A stretch of 64,000 nucleotides of DNA from NCBI RefSeq assembly GCF_001613935.1, contig NZ_LQCI01000003.1, positions 62,001 to 126,000 on the forward strand, given 5' to 3'. The position numbers and the translations under genes are program-made. Below, in pieces: positions 1-8,501 of the stretch (the first letter of the stretch is position 1; every line of letters begins with the position of its first letter). Source of the DNA: Amycolatopsis regifaucium (lineage in GTDB: Bacteria > Actinomycetota > Actinomycetes > Mycobacteriales > Pseudonocardiaceae). Below the pieces are notes generated by a model. That model worked only from the letters and a program-made list of their open reading frames with translations, was not told where the DNA came from and searched no databases.

Positions 1-209
1 TCGACCAATTCACCGGGCAGGCCGGTTCGGCGCTCTGGTTCGATTCGAATGTGATGCACGGTTCGGCGAACAACATCACGCCGTACCCGCGGTCGAACAT
101 CTTCGTGGTGTTCAACAGCGTCGAGAACGCGCTGCGGGAACCGTTCGCCGCGATCGAGCCGCGTCCCGCGTTCATCGCCGGCCGCGACTCGACTCCGCTG
201 ACGCGCTGA
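1..209 (+). CDS. ectD: Ectoine hydroxylase, C-terminal end (partial)
   Basis: This is the last 68 codons of a gene entering from the left edge, read from base 3 to the TGA at 207-209. EctD is an Fe(II)/2-oxoglutarate dioxygenase that converts ectoine to 5-hydroxyectoine, a compatible solute. The visible part carries the distal iron-ligand histidine in MHGSANN and, eleven residues later, the arginine of PYPRSN that binds the 2-oxoglutarate carboxylate. It also has the family signature FNSVENALREPFAA. The rest of the enzyme, and any ectABC genes, would lie upstream outside the window. A double stem-loop follows the stop. Confidence 0.9.
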   Translation, partial: DQFTGQAGSALWFDSNVMHGSANNITPYPRSNIFVVFNSVENALREPFAAIEPRPAFIAGRDSTPLTR

Positions 210-427
210 CGAAACCGCAGGTAGCGAAGGCCTTGATGGGGCGCCTGTAGCTGTTGGTGTGCGCCCTGTTACGTTGTCGCCACGTGACTGGGCCAGTGGG
301 CTCGCTCACGTAGGTGTTGTCGACGACCGAACGGGTTCTTCGCTCGGGGTGAGCCCACCCGGACGGACGTGGACGCCGATGTCCGATGTGGGTCGCGCCC
401 CCAGGCGGCCCAAATCGGACATCCCCC

Positions 428-474
428 GGCTCCGTGCCCATCAGATCGGGACTGATGGGCACGGAGCCTTTTTT
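428..474 (+). terminator. Rho-independent terminator after ectD
   Basis: A perfect 17-bp stem (428-444 with 452-468) and 7-nt loop are followed directly by six T residues (469-474). This is a textbook intrinsic terminator for the ectD transcript, about 220 bases past the stop codon. Confidence 0.85.
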
Positions 475-477
475 GGT

Positions 478-523
478 CTCGTGAGCGGTAATAACGGTTA
501 GCACCGTCATTACCGCTCACGAG
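478..523. repeat. Second stem-loop, 21-bp stem with one mismatch
   Basis: Arms 478-498 and 503-523 are complementary with one mismatch around a 4-nt loop. It begins four bases after the T-run of the preceding terminator. There is no T-run of its own on the plus strand, so it may be a backup terminator or an insulating hairpin in front of the SARP gene. Confidence 0.7.
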
Positions 524-601
524 GCTTTTCTGGTTGACGGCGTCTTCGCGCGGTAGGTTGGCTACTCCGGTAAGGGGAGAGATCGGGGGAGGGGGCTTGT
601 C

Positions 602-3397
602 ATGGGCGAAAGCGGTTCCCCTGCCCGTTTCCAGCTTCTCGGTCCCGTGCGGCTTCTCGACGGCGACCGGCCGGTTCCCATCGGCGGTCCCGGTGTCCGC
701 GGTCTTCTCGCGCTGCTGGCCTTGAAGGTCAACAAGGTCGTCGCGCTCGACGAGATCATCGACGCGCTGTGGGGGCACGACCCGCCCGCCACCGCCCGCA
801 CGATCGTCCACGGCAACGTCTCCCACCTGCGGCGGGTACTCCGCGACATCCAGGGTGACCATCCGCGCGGTGCCCAGATCCTCACCGCGCCGCCCGGCTA
901 TCAGCTCACCGTCGACCCCGACCGGATCGACGTCCATCGCGCCCGCTCGCTGCTGGAACGGGCGGCCACCGAGGACCCGGAAAAAGCGTCCGAACTGCTC
1001 GCCGAGGCTCTCGCCCTGTGGCAGGGGCCCGCGCTCGCCGGGGTCCCGGGTTCGGTCCGTGCCCCCGAACTGGAGGATCTGCGGCTCGCCGTCCACGGCG
1101 CCAGGGTCGACGCGGATCTCGAACTCGGCAGGCACGCGGAGCTGATCGTCGAACTCAGCCCGCTGGTCCGGGCCAAGCCCCTCGCCGAGCGCACGGCCGG
1201 GCAGCTGATGCGCGCCCTGTACCACGCCGGGCGCCGCGGCGACGCGCTCGAGCTGTACCGCACGGTCTCGCGGGCGACCCTGCGCACCCTCGGCGTCGAA
1301 CCGGGTGCGGACCTGCGCTGGCTGCACGAACGGGTGCTCAACGACGACCTGCCGGTCAAGGTCGTCGCGGAACCGAAGGCCGAACCGGCCGCGACACCGG
1401 TGCAGCAGTTGCCGCCCGCCGTGCCGAATCTCGCCGGTCGCGAGGCCGATCTCGCTTGGCTCGACGAGCTCGCTGATCGCGCCGAAGCGGGTGAGACGGC
1501 CGTCGGCGTGGTCAGCGGGACCGCCGGGATCGGCAAGAGCAGCCTGGTGGTGTGGTGGGCCCATCGCGCCGCCCGCCGCTTCCCCGACGGCATCCTCTTC
1601 GCCTCCTTGCGCGGTTTCGACCCGCACCACCCGCCGCTGGAACCCGCCGAACTGCTCACCCAGTTCCTGCTCGGGCTCGGCGTCCCGGCCGAAGGCATCC
1701 CCGATCAGGTCCACGAACGCATCGCCCTCTACCGCTCGATGATCGCCGGGCGCCGGATGCTGGTGCTCCTCGACAACGCCCGCTCCGCCGAGCAGGTGCG
1801 GCCGCTGCTGCCGCCGGGCTCCCGGTCGATGACCCTGGTGACCAGCCGCTCCCGACTCGACGGGCTCGCCGTGTCCAACGCCGCCAAACTGCGCGTCCTC
1901 GGCACGCTCGCCCCCGGTGACGCCGTCCGGCTGATCGAGGAACTCGCCGGGCCGGCCGGGTTCGATCTCAACCACGCGCTCGCCCGGCTCTGTGGCTATC
2001 TCCCGCTCGCGCTGCGGATCGCGGGCGCCCGGCTCGCCGCCAGCGCGCAGTGGTCCGCGCAGGACCTTGTCGACGAACTCGGCAACGAACGGACCAGACT
2101 CGCCGCGCTCGACGTCGAAGGCCCGGACGACGGGGTCCGCGCGGCCTTCGACGTCTCGTTCCGCGGGCTGCCCGCCGATGTCGCGAACACGTTCCTGCGG
2201 CTCGGCGTCGTCCAGTGCGTTACGGCCGGTTCCCATCTGACGGCCGCGATCTGCGGCATCACCGTCGCCGAGGCGCGGCGGCATCTGCGGGTGCTCGCCG
2301 CGCACAACCTGCTCGCCGAAACCGGTCGCGACGCCTTCGCCTCGCACGATCTCGTCCGCCTGTTCCTCCGTGAACTGGCGGAGAACGAACTCGACGAGAC
2401 CGAGCGTGACGACGTGCTGTCGCGCTCCGTGCGGTACTACCAGGCCGTCGCCGACCGGGCGCGGCGCAAGATGCTGCGGATCGTCGATCCGCTCGACTTC
2501 ACCGGCGTGCTCAGCGACGCGCAAATGCCGCCGATCAGCTCCTTCGCCGAAGCGCAGGAGTGGTTCGCCGCGGAATGGCAAAACCTGGTCGAGGTGCTCG
2601 AAGCCGCCGGCGCCGCGGCTCGTCATGGCGACGTGTGGCGGCTGGCGAGGGTCGCGCACACCTATCGCGCGGTGTACCCGCTGCTGGACGAGTGGACGCG
2701 GCTGGTCGAGATCGGTCTCGAGGCCGCCGAACGGTCCGGTGACGTCCTCGGCCGGTGTTGGATGCTGATCTCCCGGTGCGCCATCGCGCTCACCTTCGAA
2801 CTGCCGCAGGGTTGTCTCGCCGACGCCGAGCGCGCGCTGGAACTCGCGAGCGCGATCGGCGACAACCGGTTGATGATCTCGGCGAACATCCACCTCGGCT
2901 CCGCGCTGACCCTGCTGGGACGGCACGACGAGGCCATCGCGACGTTGCGTCAGGCGGTCGAGGAGACCGCCAGGACCGGCGACCTCGAACTACGCGGGCA
3001 GGCGCTCAACAACTGCGCGGAAGCCGAAAAGCGGGCGGGGCGGTTCATCGAGGCGATCGGGCACCAAGTCGCTTCGCTGGAGATCGACCGGACCCTCGGC
3101 GACGAAAGCTACGTCGTCGTCTCGCTGAACAACCTCGCCGAATTGAGCATGAAGATCGGCGAACTCGCCGCGGCCGAGCGATACGTCTGGGAGGCCGTCG
3201 ACCTGACGATCAGCAGGCGCTTCGTCCTCCAGGAGGGCGTGCTGCGGCTGACCCTGGGCAGAGTGCTGCGCGCCGGGTCGGATGTGGACGGTGCCCGCGA
3301 GCAATTCGCGCTCGCGCTGAAGATCCTTTCCGACGCCAATCCCAAGCTCGCCGGCATGGTCCGGAGGGAAATCGCGGATCTCGGCGAAGGGCCCTGA
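602..3397 (+). CDS. AfsR-like SARP regulator (OmpR-type HTH, BTAD, NB-ARC, TPR)
   Basis: 931-residue cytoplasmic transcription regulator. Residues 1-100 match the winged-helix DNA-binding region of SARPs (FQLLGPVRLLDGD, HGNVSHLRRVL). About 100-250 form the helical bacterial transcriptional activation domain. About 285-550 form an NB-ARC/STAND NTPase with Walker A GTAGIGKSS and Walker B MLVLLDNA, and the C-terminal third is TPR-like. Such proteins activate secondary-metabolite genes after nucleotide-driven assembly (family knowledge). The ATG is preceded by a strong GGGGGAGGG site. No biosynthetic cluster is adjacent, so the target is unknown. A second protein of the same architecture lies at 45966-48806. 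Confidence 0.85.
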   Translation: MGESGSPARFQLLGPVRLLDGDRPVPIGGPGVRGLLALLALKVNKVVALDEIIDALWGHDPPATARTIVHGNVSHLRRVLRDIQGDHPRGAQILTAPPGYQLTVDPDRIDVHRARSLLERAATEDPEKASELLAEALALWQGPALAGVPGSVRAPELEDLRLAVHGARVDADLELGRHAELIVELSPLVRAKPLAERTAGQLMRALYHAGRRGDALELYRTVSRATLRTLGVEPGADLRWLHERVLNDDLPVKVVAEPKAEPAATPVQQLPPAVPNLAGREADLAWLDELADRAEAGETAVGVVSGTAGIGKSSLVVWWAHRAARRFPDGILFASLRGFDPHHPPLEPAELLTQFLLGLGVPAEGIPDQVHERIALYRSMIAGRRMLVLLDNARSAEQVRPLLPPGSRSMTLVTSRSRLDGLAVSNAAKLRVLGTLAPGDAVRLIEELAGPAGFDLNHALARLCGYLPLALRIAGARLAASAQWSAQDLVDELGNERTRLAALDVEGPDDGVRAAFDVSFRGLPADVANTFLRLGVVQCVTAGSHLTAAICGITVAEARRHLRVLAAHNLLAETGRDAFASHDLVRLFLRELAENELDETERDDVLSRSVRYYQAVADRARRKMLRIVDPLDFTGVLSDAQMPPISSFAEAQEWFAAEWQNLVEVLEAAGAAARHGDVWRLARVAHTYRAVYPLLDEWTRLVEIGLEAAERSGDVLGRCWMLISRCAIALTFELPQGCLADAERALELASAIGDNRLMISANIHLGSALTLLGRHDEAIATLRQAVEETARTGDLELRGQALNNCAEAEKRAGRFIEAIGHQVASLEIDRTLGDESYVVVSLNNLAELSMKIGELAAAERYVWEAVDLTISRRFVLQEGVLRLTLGRVLRAGSDVDGAREQFALALKILSDANPKLAGMVRREIADLGEGP

Positions 3398-3615
3398 GTG
3401 ATCCTTAGCGGATTCTTAGTGGCCTCGGCACTCGCGCGCGTAGGGTCCGGTTCGGCGCCGGTCGAGCCCTAGGGGAGGGGCACGCGACAGGGATCGGCGC
3501 TCGGACGGATCCGGATCCCGGATCCGCCCGAAGAGCCGCCAGGAGCGGCTCGTGGCGGTCCGGCCGGTGGAGGTGGGGGCGATACCGGCCGGCCGCCAGG
3601 CGGCGTCCCACTCCT

Positions 3616-3679
3616 CGCATTTCGTCCTCTGAATGCGGTAGTTGCGCGTGCAAGTACCGCATTCAGAGGACGAAATGCG
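3616..3679. repeat. Palindromic intergenic repeat, family B copy 1
   Basis: Arms 3616-3640 and 3655-3679 are perfectly complementary over 25 bp with a 14-nt spacer. Each arm also folds on itself (CGCATT with AATGCG) around the constant loop TCGTCCTCTG or its complement. It lies between two convergent genes and could terminate both. Related copies are at 15827-15903 and 50651-50712. Confidence 0.9.
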
Positions 3680-3694
3680 GGGATCAGGGGCGCG

Positions 3695-4345
3695 TCAGCC
3701 GGCGTTCGCGGTGCAGAGCGCGATGGTCTGCCCCTTGTTCTCCGCCACCTTCCGGCCGTTCACCAGGATCGAGCAGGCGATCTGGTTGCTGACCGACGAG
3801 TTCCGGGTGTCCGCGGTGACGGTGAGCAGATAATCGCCCGAATTGAACGACGCGGTACCGCGCCATTCGTCGGTGCTGGCCGGGGTCGTCTCGCTCCGCT
3901 GGTCGTTGAGCGAGCCGTATCGGACGGTCGCGCCGCCGGAGGCGCTGACGACGAACTCGACGCGGTTCTTGTCACCGGCGACAGCGGGGATGTGCAGTCC
4001 CGACTCACCAGTAGCGAAGAAGTTGGTGTAGACCAGTAACCCGCTCGCGGCCAGCAAGCCCGCGATGGAAAGCGCGAGTCCCGCTACCCCCATTCCCTTC
4101 TTGTCTGCTTCACCCTTCTTGATTTTGCTCAAACCGATCACGGAAAGAGTCACCCCGATTACGGCGAGCGGCCATGCGGCGAGCCCGGCGACCGGGACGA
4201 AGGCGACCCCGAGCGCGGCGAGGCCGACCAGGAAACCGGCGATGACCAGGCCGTTCTTGGGCTTTCGGTGCCGGGTCCCGTGCGTGGCGAAACCCGGGCC
4301 GTAGCGGGTGGCCGGTGGGTGCGGGAGTGGTGGATCGGTCGGCAT
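3695..4345 (-). CDS. DUF4190-type membrane protein with extracytoplasmic C-terminal domain
   Basis: 216 residues. A proline-rich N-terminus is followed by a basic stretch (HRKPKNG) and three hydrophobic segments at roughly 32-50, 54-72 and 88-110. The sequence LSVIGLSKIKKGEADKKG between the second and third segments is typical of DUF4190. The last 100 residues are hydrophilic and beta-rich with two cysteines (QIACSIL, IALCTANAG). They resemble the MmpS-like/CARDB-type outer domains often fused to DUF4190 in actinobacteria. The function is not established. It is transcribed alone, convergent with the SARP gene. Confidence 0.7.
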   Translation of the reverse strand: MPTDPPLPHPPATRYGPGFATHGTRHRKPKNGLVIAGFLVGLAALGVAFVPVAGLAAWPLAVIGVTLSVIGLSKIKKGEADKKGMGVAGLALSIAGLLAASGLLVYTNFFATGESGLHIPAVAGDKNRVEFVVSASGGATVRYGSLNDQRSETTPASTDEWRGTASFNSGDYLLTVTADTRNSSVSNQIACSILVNGRKVAENKGQTIALCTANAG

Positions 4346-4506
4346 ACATGCCCTTTCGGAGGCTTCCGTCCGAAGACGTTAACCCATCGTTCGGGGCAAT
4401 GGCCGAAATTGTTACCTGCCGGAAAAAGTCATCATTCAACGATGATCAAGCGGTCATCGCCATTTTCTGACGAGAATTGTGGCATCGCCGAATGTCGGAA
4501 ACCCGA

Positions 4507-5430
4507 TCACTGATCGAACAGGTTGACTTCCGGGGTGATCTCCAGCAGTTCGTGCACCGGGCGGCCGCGGCGGCCGTCGATGGTCGTGGTGCGCACGACG
4601 CGCAGCCGCGCCGTCACCGGCCGGTCCAGGTTCTCCTTGATCTCGTCGAGCAGATCCGGCGCGACCGCGCCCTGGATGGTGCCGCCCGATTCGCGTTCGA
4701 GATAGAAGATCCGGCGCCGGGTGCGGACGCCGTCCAGCCTGCCGCTGACCGTCTCGTAGCCGACGGCCTCCCGTGACTCGCGCAGGCTCCCGGAGAGGAT
4801 CCTGGCCTGCTCGGTGGTCATGCTGCGGGTCAGTTCCTCACCGGCGGTCGGAGTGAGCGCCATGCCGATCCCGGCGTGTTTGCTGACCGCGTTGACGATG
4901 TCGCTGACCGCGTTGCGGACGGTGTCGCGCTGCAGCAGTACCGCGTCCAGCGCGCCGTCGTCGGAACCGTTGGCGGGCAGGAAGTCGCACAGTTCCTTGA
5001 CCGCGCGTTCGGACAGCGACTCGAGTCCATCGTGGATGAGCGCGTCGTCGAGCGCGGGTTCGGGGAAGCCGAAGAAGATCGCGTTGCCCGCCTGGCCGCG
5101 CTGGATCAACGGCGCCTTCTCCCGGTCCGCCGGCTGGACGATGGTCACCTCACCCGACGGGTTGCGGATGATGTGCCCGATCTTCGCCGTCGCGTCCTGC
5201 AACGCGCGGCTGATGTCGGAGAAGGTGTAGGCGTCCAGATGCGACTCGCCGATCACGGACACGCGAAGCAGCGGCGAACGGGCCGTCCGCTCGAACTTCG
5301 CGTACGCGGCCATCGCCGACGCGCGGGCGAGGTCGTCGAGCCAGGTGCCGCCGGGAATCTCGTCGGCGATCCGCCGGAATTCGTTCCTCACCAGATCACT
5401 TCCGGAATTCCCCTGCCACCTGAAGCCCAT
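4507..5430 (-). CDS. Unknown protein translationally coupled to a DUF6932-like gene
   Basis: 307 residues, family not recognised. The N-terminal half (about 1-140) is mixed alpha/beta with the segment SPLLRVSVIGESHLDAYTFS. The middle is helical. The C-terminal 90 residues look like a small beta-barrel (GYETVSGRLDGVRTRRRIFY, then TIQGAVAPDLLDEIKENL), which recalls nucleic-acid-binding or immunity-type folds, but this is only an impression. The ATG at 5430 is preceded by GGGAGGAAGT and lies 43 bases inside the preceding reading frame, so the two proteins are probably made together. No membrane segment or signal peptide. A role with its partner in a two-component stress, defence or toxin-type system is inference only. 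Confidence 0.7.
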   Translation of the reverse strand: MGFRWQGNSGSDLVRNEFRRIADEIPGGTWLDDLARASAMAAYAKFERTARSPLLRVSVIGESHLDAYTFSDISRALQDATAKIGHIIRNPSGEVTIVQPADREKAPLIQRGQAGNAIFFGFPEPALDDALIHDGLESLSERAVKELCDFLPANGSDDGALDAVLLQRDTVRNAVSDIVNAVSKHAGIGMALTPTAGEELTRSMTTEQARILSGSLRESREAVGYETVSGRLDGVRTRRRIFYLERESGGTIQGAVAPDLLDEIKENLDRPVTARLRVVRTTTIDGRRGRPVHELLEITPEVNLFDQ

Positions 5431-5864
5431 ACTTCCTCCCAGATCTCCTCGTCGCCGGGGCGGCAGAGGAAGCCGTCGAGCATGCCGCCGACGGGCTGGA
5501 CCTGGTCGAGGTACATGGCCGGCTGGCCGACGATGACCCCGCGCAGCGTCAGCAGTCCGTACAGCGCCGAGCGTCCCGCGTCGTCGAGCCGCTTGAGGGC
5601 GCCCCATTCGTCGGGGATCAGCACCACGTCGAGTCCCTGGGGGGCGTGCGGGGTCCTGGCGGTGAGGTCGCCGCCGATCCACGCGCGGCCGGTCGGCATG
5701 ATCCGCCGGGCGACACCCAGGTAGCTGTTCAGCGCGCTGAACAGGATTTCGCGGTCGTTCTGATGCGGTGCGTCGAAGACCAGCCGCTCATAGACATCGG
5801 CGAGGTCGGCTGGATGGCGGCCCGGAGGCAGCAGGTTGTGCGGCGTCCAATAGGGGAGCGCCAA
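5388..5864 (-). CDS. DUF6932-like protein (nucleotidyltransferase-like fold)
   Basis: 158 residues from a TTG start chosen because AAGGAGG (5872-5878) lies seven bases before it; upstream in-frame codons have no such site. The sequence opens YWTPHNLLPPGRHPADLADV and contains RAWIGGDLTARTP followed by GLDVVLIPDEW. This is the order expected for DUF6932: LPPGxH, a G-[GS] turn and an hDhhh strand, reminiscent of minimal nucleotidyltransferases. The second Asp of a catalytic pair is not obvious. Its 3' end overlaps the next gene by 43 bases. Substrate and role are unknown. Confidence 0.65.
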   Translation of the reverse strand: MALPYWTPHNLLPPGRHPADLADVYERLVFDAPHQNDREILFSALNSYLGVARRIMPTGRAWIGGDLTARTPHAPQGLDVVLIPDEWGALKRLDDAGRSALYGLLTLRGVIVGQPAMYLDQVQPVGGMLDGFLCRPGDEEIWEEVWASGGRGIPEVIW

Positions 5865-5956
5865 ATCGGAGCCTCCTTCGTGTGCCGGGGCTCCCGATCG
5901 ACGAAATGTACCCGGCGTCACGCTCACAGTGCGTAGCCGAATTTACCAGGCGGGTG

Positions 5957-6412
5957 TCAGCCGCCCTGCCCCGGCCGGTATTCGGAGGCGCGGTCGCCGG
6001 GCGGCCAGTCCTCGTCACTGGGCCAGACCGGCTCGGGTTCGTGGCCGTGGCCGCCGTTCCGGGCCACCGGTTCCGGCTCCCGCGGGTGGTAGACCTGAGC
6101 CGGGCGCACCGGTTCCGGGGTCAGCTTGCCCTCGCGGTGGCCTTCCGGCTCCTGGTCGTACGGCTCGTCGTCGTCATGGACCCGCGCGGGCGGGATGAAC
6201 TGAGTCTGCTCGGCCTCCAGCGGGACGGGCACGGGGCCGGGATCGGGGTCGGCGTAGGCCGGGACGGGGGCGGCGCGCTCCGGCTCGGGGGCCGCCGAAG
6301 CGGGAGTCGCTTGCTCACGCCGGTCGCCGCGCATCATCAGCCAGGTGACGCCGCAGCCGAGGGCGAAGGAGATGAGCAGCCAAAGCCAGATCTGCCCGAA
6401 TAGCCAGAGCAT
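5957..6412 (-). CDS. ArfB-like small membrane-anchored accessory protein
   Basis: 151 residues. One N-terminal membrane anchor (about 1-27, LFGQIWLWLLISFALGCGV) is followed by a basic stop-transfer sequence (MRGDRREQ) and a long acidic, proline-rich tail that is probably disordered. It starts seven bases after the stop of the OmpA-like gene with a GAGGTGATG site, so the two form an operon. Mycobacterial arfA (OmpA-like) is likewise followed by arfB, a small single-pass protein; I assign the role by that context, not by sequence identity. Confidence 0.6.
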   Translation of the reverse strand: MLWLFGQIWLWLLISFALGCGVTWLMMRGDRREQATPASAAPEPERAAPVPAYADPDPGPVPVPLEAEQTQFIPPARVHDDDEPYDQEPEGHREGKLTPEPVRPAQVYHPREPEPVARNGGHGHEPEPVWPSDEDWPPGDRASEYRPGQGG

Positions 6413-6418
6413 CAGCCA

Positions 6419-7147
6419 TCACCTCTGTGTCCGCTGTTCGACCGTGATGTCGACGCGGCGGCCCTCGCCACTCGCACCGTTGGAGTTCTTGCGTTCGGTG
6501 GAGTACGCCTGGTCGCGTTTGACCCCGTTGCGCTCCATCAGCCGTTCCACCGTCTTGGCCCGGTTCAGCGCGAGCTTCTTGTCCGAACCGGTCGCCACCT
6601 GCCCGGTGATCCGGAACCGCAGTTCGCGCGGCGCGTCCGTGAGCAGCTTCGCGATCTCCAGCGCACCGCGCTCGCCGTCCGCGGTCAGTTCGGTGGTGTC
6701 GGGTTCGAACGTGATCGGCGTCGCCGTCAGCAGGCGGTCGATCTCGGCCTGGAAACCGGCCTTGTCGGTCGGTTCGGCCGAAGTCGTGGTCGGGCTGGGT
6801 GGCGGGCTCGGCGGCGAGGGCGGCGGGCTCGACGGCTCGCCGCTCGTCGTCACCGGGGCGGGCGGGGCGGTGTCGCCGGAGATCTCGACCGTGCGCACCC
6901 CGTCGATCCGCTGGATGGCGTCCATCGCCTGCGCGGCCTGGTTCGGCGGGAAACCGCTGAGGTTCGCGTCGCGACCGGAGAAGCTCACCTGCCCGCCGTA
7001 GACGCCGACGTCGGCGAGCGCGTTCTTCGCGCGCGCTGTCAGTTCGGCCTCGATGTCGTTCGAGGCCGACCAGACGGAGATCACCGTCAAGGCGAGCGTG
7101 ACCAGCAGCGCTGTAGGCAGCAAGCGGCTCCAGCGTGTACCGGGCAT
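6419..7147 (-). CDS. OmpA-family (ArfA-like) envelope protein
   Basis: 242 residues from the ATG at 7147; a longer frame exists upstream but has no ribosome-binding site and reads into a palindromic repeat. An N-terminal signal anchor (LLPTALLVTLALTVISVWSA) is followed by a BON-like region (LTARAKNALADVGVYGGQV), a proline/serine linker and a C-terminal OmpA domain. That domain includes TELTADGERGALEIAKLL and LALNRAKTVERLMERNGV, which match the peptidoglycan-binding helices of the family. It probably ties the membrane to the cell wall. It is the first gene of a two-gene operon with the ArfB-like gene. Confidence 0.75.
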   Translation of the reverse strand: MPGTRWSRLLPTALLVTLALTVISVWSASNDIEAELTARAKNALADVGVYGGQVSFSGRDANLSGFPPNQAAQAMDAIQRIDGVRTVEISGDTAPPAPVTTSGEPSSPPPSPPSPPPSPTTTSAEPTDKAGFQAEIDRLLTATPITFEPDTTELTADGERGALEIAKLLTDAPRELRFRITGQVATGSDKKLALNRAKTVERLMERNGVKRDQAYSTERKNSNGASGEGRRVDITVEQRTQR

Positions 7148-7272
7148 GAAGGGACTGTAAGCCGCTCCGGCCCGGTTAGCGAACCGGCTTTCGGTCCCGG
7201 TGCACCGGACGGTCAGTACATGACCCTTCCGGGTGACACGGACGGAGCCGCGTGGGTCGCTTTGCCGGCGTG

Positions 7273-7331
7273 AAGTACATGAAGGCCCCCTTCCTTGCGC
7301 CTGGCGCAAGGAAGGGGGCCTTCATGTACTT
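7273..7331. repeat. Palindromic intergenic repeat, family C copy 1
   Basis: A perfect 29-bp inverted repeat (7273-7301 with 7303-7331) with a 1-nt centre, so effectively a 28-bp hairpin. It lies 3' of the SGNH hydrolase gene and 5' of the ompA-like gene, both on the minus strand, and may terminate the former. Confidence 0.9.
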
Positions 7332-7395
7332 GGGAAGGAGCCTTCACCCGCCGCCGTTGTCGCTACTGGAGCCGGGTGAGGGGAACCGGCGCGGG

Positions 7396-8229
7396 TCAGC
7401 TCGCGTGGTGGTGGATCGTCCGCTCGGCGGGCAGCGTGACGGTCGCCGTTTCGATCTGCTCCAGCGGAAGCAGCGGCGCGAGTTCCGGGCGCTTCGGGGA
7501 CAGGCCGTCGCCCATCGACTCGCCCTTGAGCTGACGCCGGATCCACGGCAGCAGGTGCGCCTTCGTCCATTCGAGGTCGGAGCGGCGCGAGGTGATCCAG
7601 GTACTCGGCTCCTCGGACGCCGGCCACGGCTCGCGCCAGTCGTCGGCGACCGGGACGCCGAGTACCTCGGCCGCGCGCAGCGCGATCCGCCGGTGGGCCT
7701 CGGGGGTGAAGTGCAGCCTGTCGTCGCTCCACGCGCGACGGTCGTGCAGCGGATCCATCGCCCACAGGTCGACCATCTTCGCGCCGTGGCGGTGGGCGAT
7801 CGCCCACAGATGCGCGTTGTAGATCCCGACCTTGCCGCGCAGGACATGCATCACGGACAGGTACTTGGTGTCGGGCCCGTTGAAGATGAGCACCGGGATC
7901 CCGGCCTCGCGCAGCTTGGCGACCCCCGCCTCCAGCCGCGCGGCGACGGCGTCCACGTCCGCGCCGGGGACGATGATGTCGTTCCCGCCCGCGCACAGGG
8001 TGACCAGGTCGGGTTTGACCGCCAGCGCGATGGGTAACTGTTCTTCGAGGATCTCGTCGAGCATCTTCCCGCGGAGGGCGAGGTTCGCGTACTGGAAATC
8101 GGCCCTGCCTTCGGCGAGGATCTCGGCGAGCCGATCCGCCCAGCCCCGATACGTGCCGTCGGGCAGATCGTCGTTGAGTCCTTCGGTGAAGCTGTCACCG
8201 ATCGCCACGTAGCTGTCGAATCCGTACAC
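7396..8229 (-). CDS. SGNH/GDSL-family hydrolase
   Basis: 277 residues from the GTG at 8229, preceded by GGAAGGGGA. The N-terminal IGDSFTEG is the GDSL block with the nucleophilic serine. ANLALRGK gives the block II glycine, LCAGGNDI is the GxND block III, and LHFTPEAHRRIA supplies the Asp/His-type block V. Length and block spacing fit cytoplasmic actinobacterial SGNH esterases. No signal peptide is present. The substrate (an acyl or acetyl ester) cannot be told from sequence. Confidence 0.85.
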   Translation of the reverse strand: MYGFDSYVAIGDSFTEGLNDDLPDGTYRGWADRLAEILAEGRADFQYANLALRGKMLDEILEEQLPIALAVKPDLVTLCAGGNDIIVPGADVDAVAARLEAGVAKLREAGIPVLIFNGPDTKYLSVMHVLRGKVGIYNAHLWAIAHRHGAKMVDLWAMDPLHDRRAWSDDRLHFTPEAHRRIALRAAEVLGVPVADDWREPWPASEEPSTWITSRRSDLEWTKAHLLPWIRRQLKGESMGDGLSPKRPELAPLLPLEQIETATVTLPAERTIHHHAS

Positions 8230-8501
8230 GTTGGGTCCCCTTCCGTCCGTGTGCCCCCGGTTGGTACTTGTACACCACAACTAACAGCTGGGAGCGCCCC
8301 TGCCATCCCAACCGGCCGAAACCCATGGTTCAGTCCGTCGACACAGTCTCTTATTTTGTCGGACGTCCATGCACCTCCATTACCGGAGGTACACTCCTCG
8401 GCCGCGGAGATTCACCTCAAGCAGGCGTAAAACGGACAGGGTATGTGGCGAACGTCTCCCCGACCGGGTGTCGGCGCTCATGGATCCGGCAGGCTGTAAG
8501 G

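Larger units (their letters stand above)
210..601. other. 392-bp intergenic region with three stem-loops
   Basis: No convincing gene was found; frames here lack codon bias and ribosome-binding sites. The stretch holds an imperfect hairpin (379-396 paired with 405-422, two mismatches) and two strong stem-loops described separately. The last 80 bases are the leader of the downstream SARP gene, with a GGGGGAGGG Shine-Dalgarno at about 587-596. Confidence 0.6.

Noticed and set aside
269..2926. An 885-codon open frame antisense to the SARP gene
   Set aside because: It is a mirror of the SARP codon bias in GC-rich DNA: low-complexity Arg/Gly/Glu-rich product, no ribosome-binding site and no family similarity. 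Similar long antisense frames at 12322-13878, 28303-30375, 39749-41689, 46584-48731 and 54548-56857 were dropped for the same reason.
3552..3632. A 26-codon frame with AGGAG six bases before a GTG
   Set aside because: It ends inside a family B palindrome and its product has no recognisable features. Possible but not supportable as a gene.
4507..5682. Longer 391-codon version of the unknown protein partner
   Set aside because: The extra N-terminus is the shifted frame of the DUF6932-like gene (Arg/Pro/Gly-rich) while the ATG at 5430 has a strong Shine-Dalgarno.
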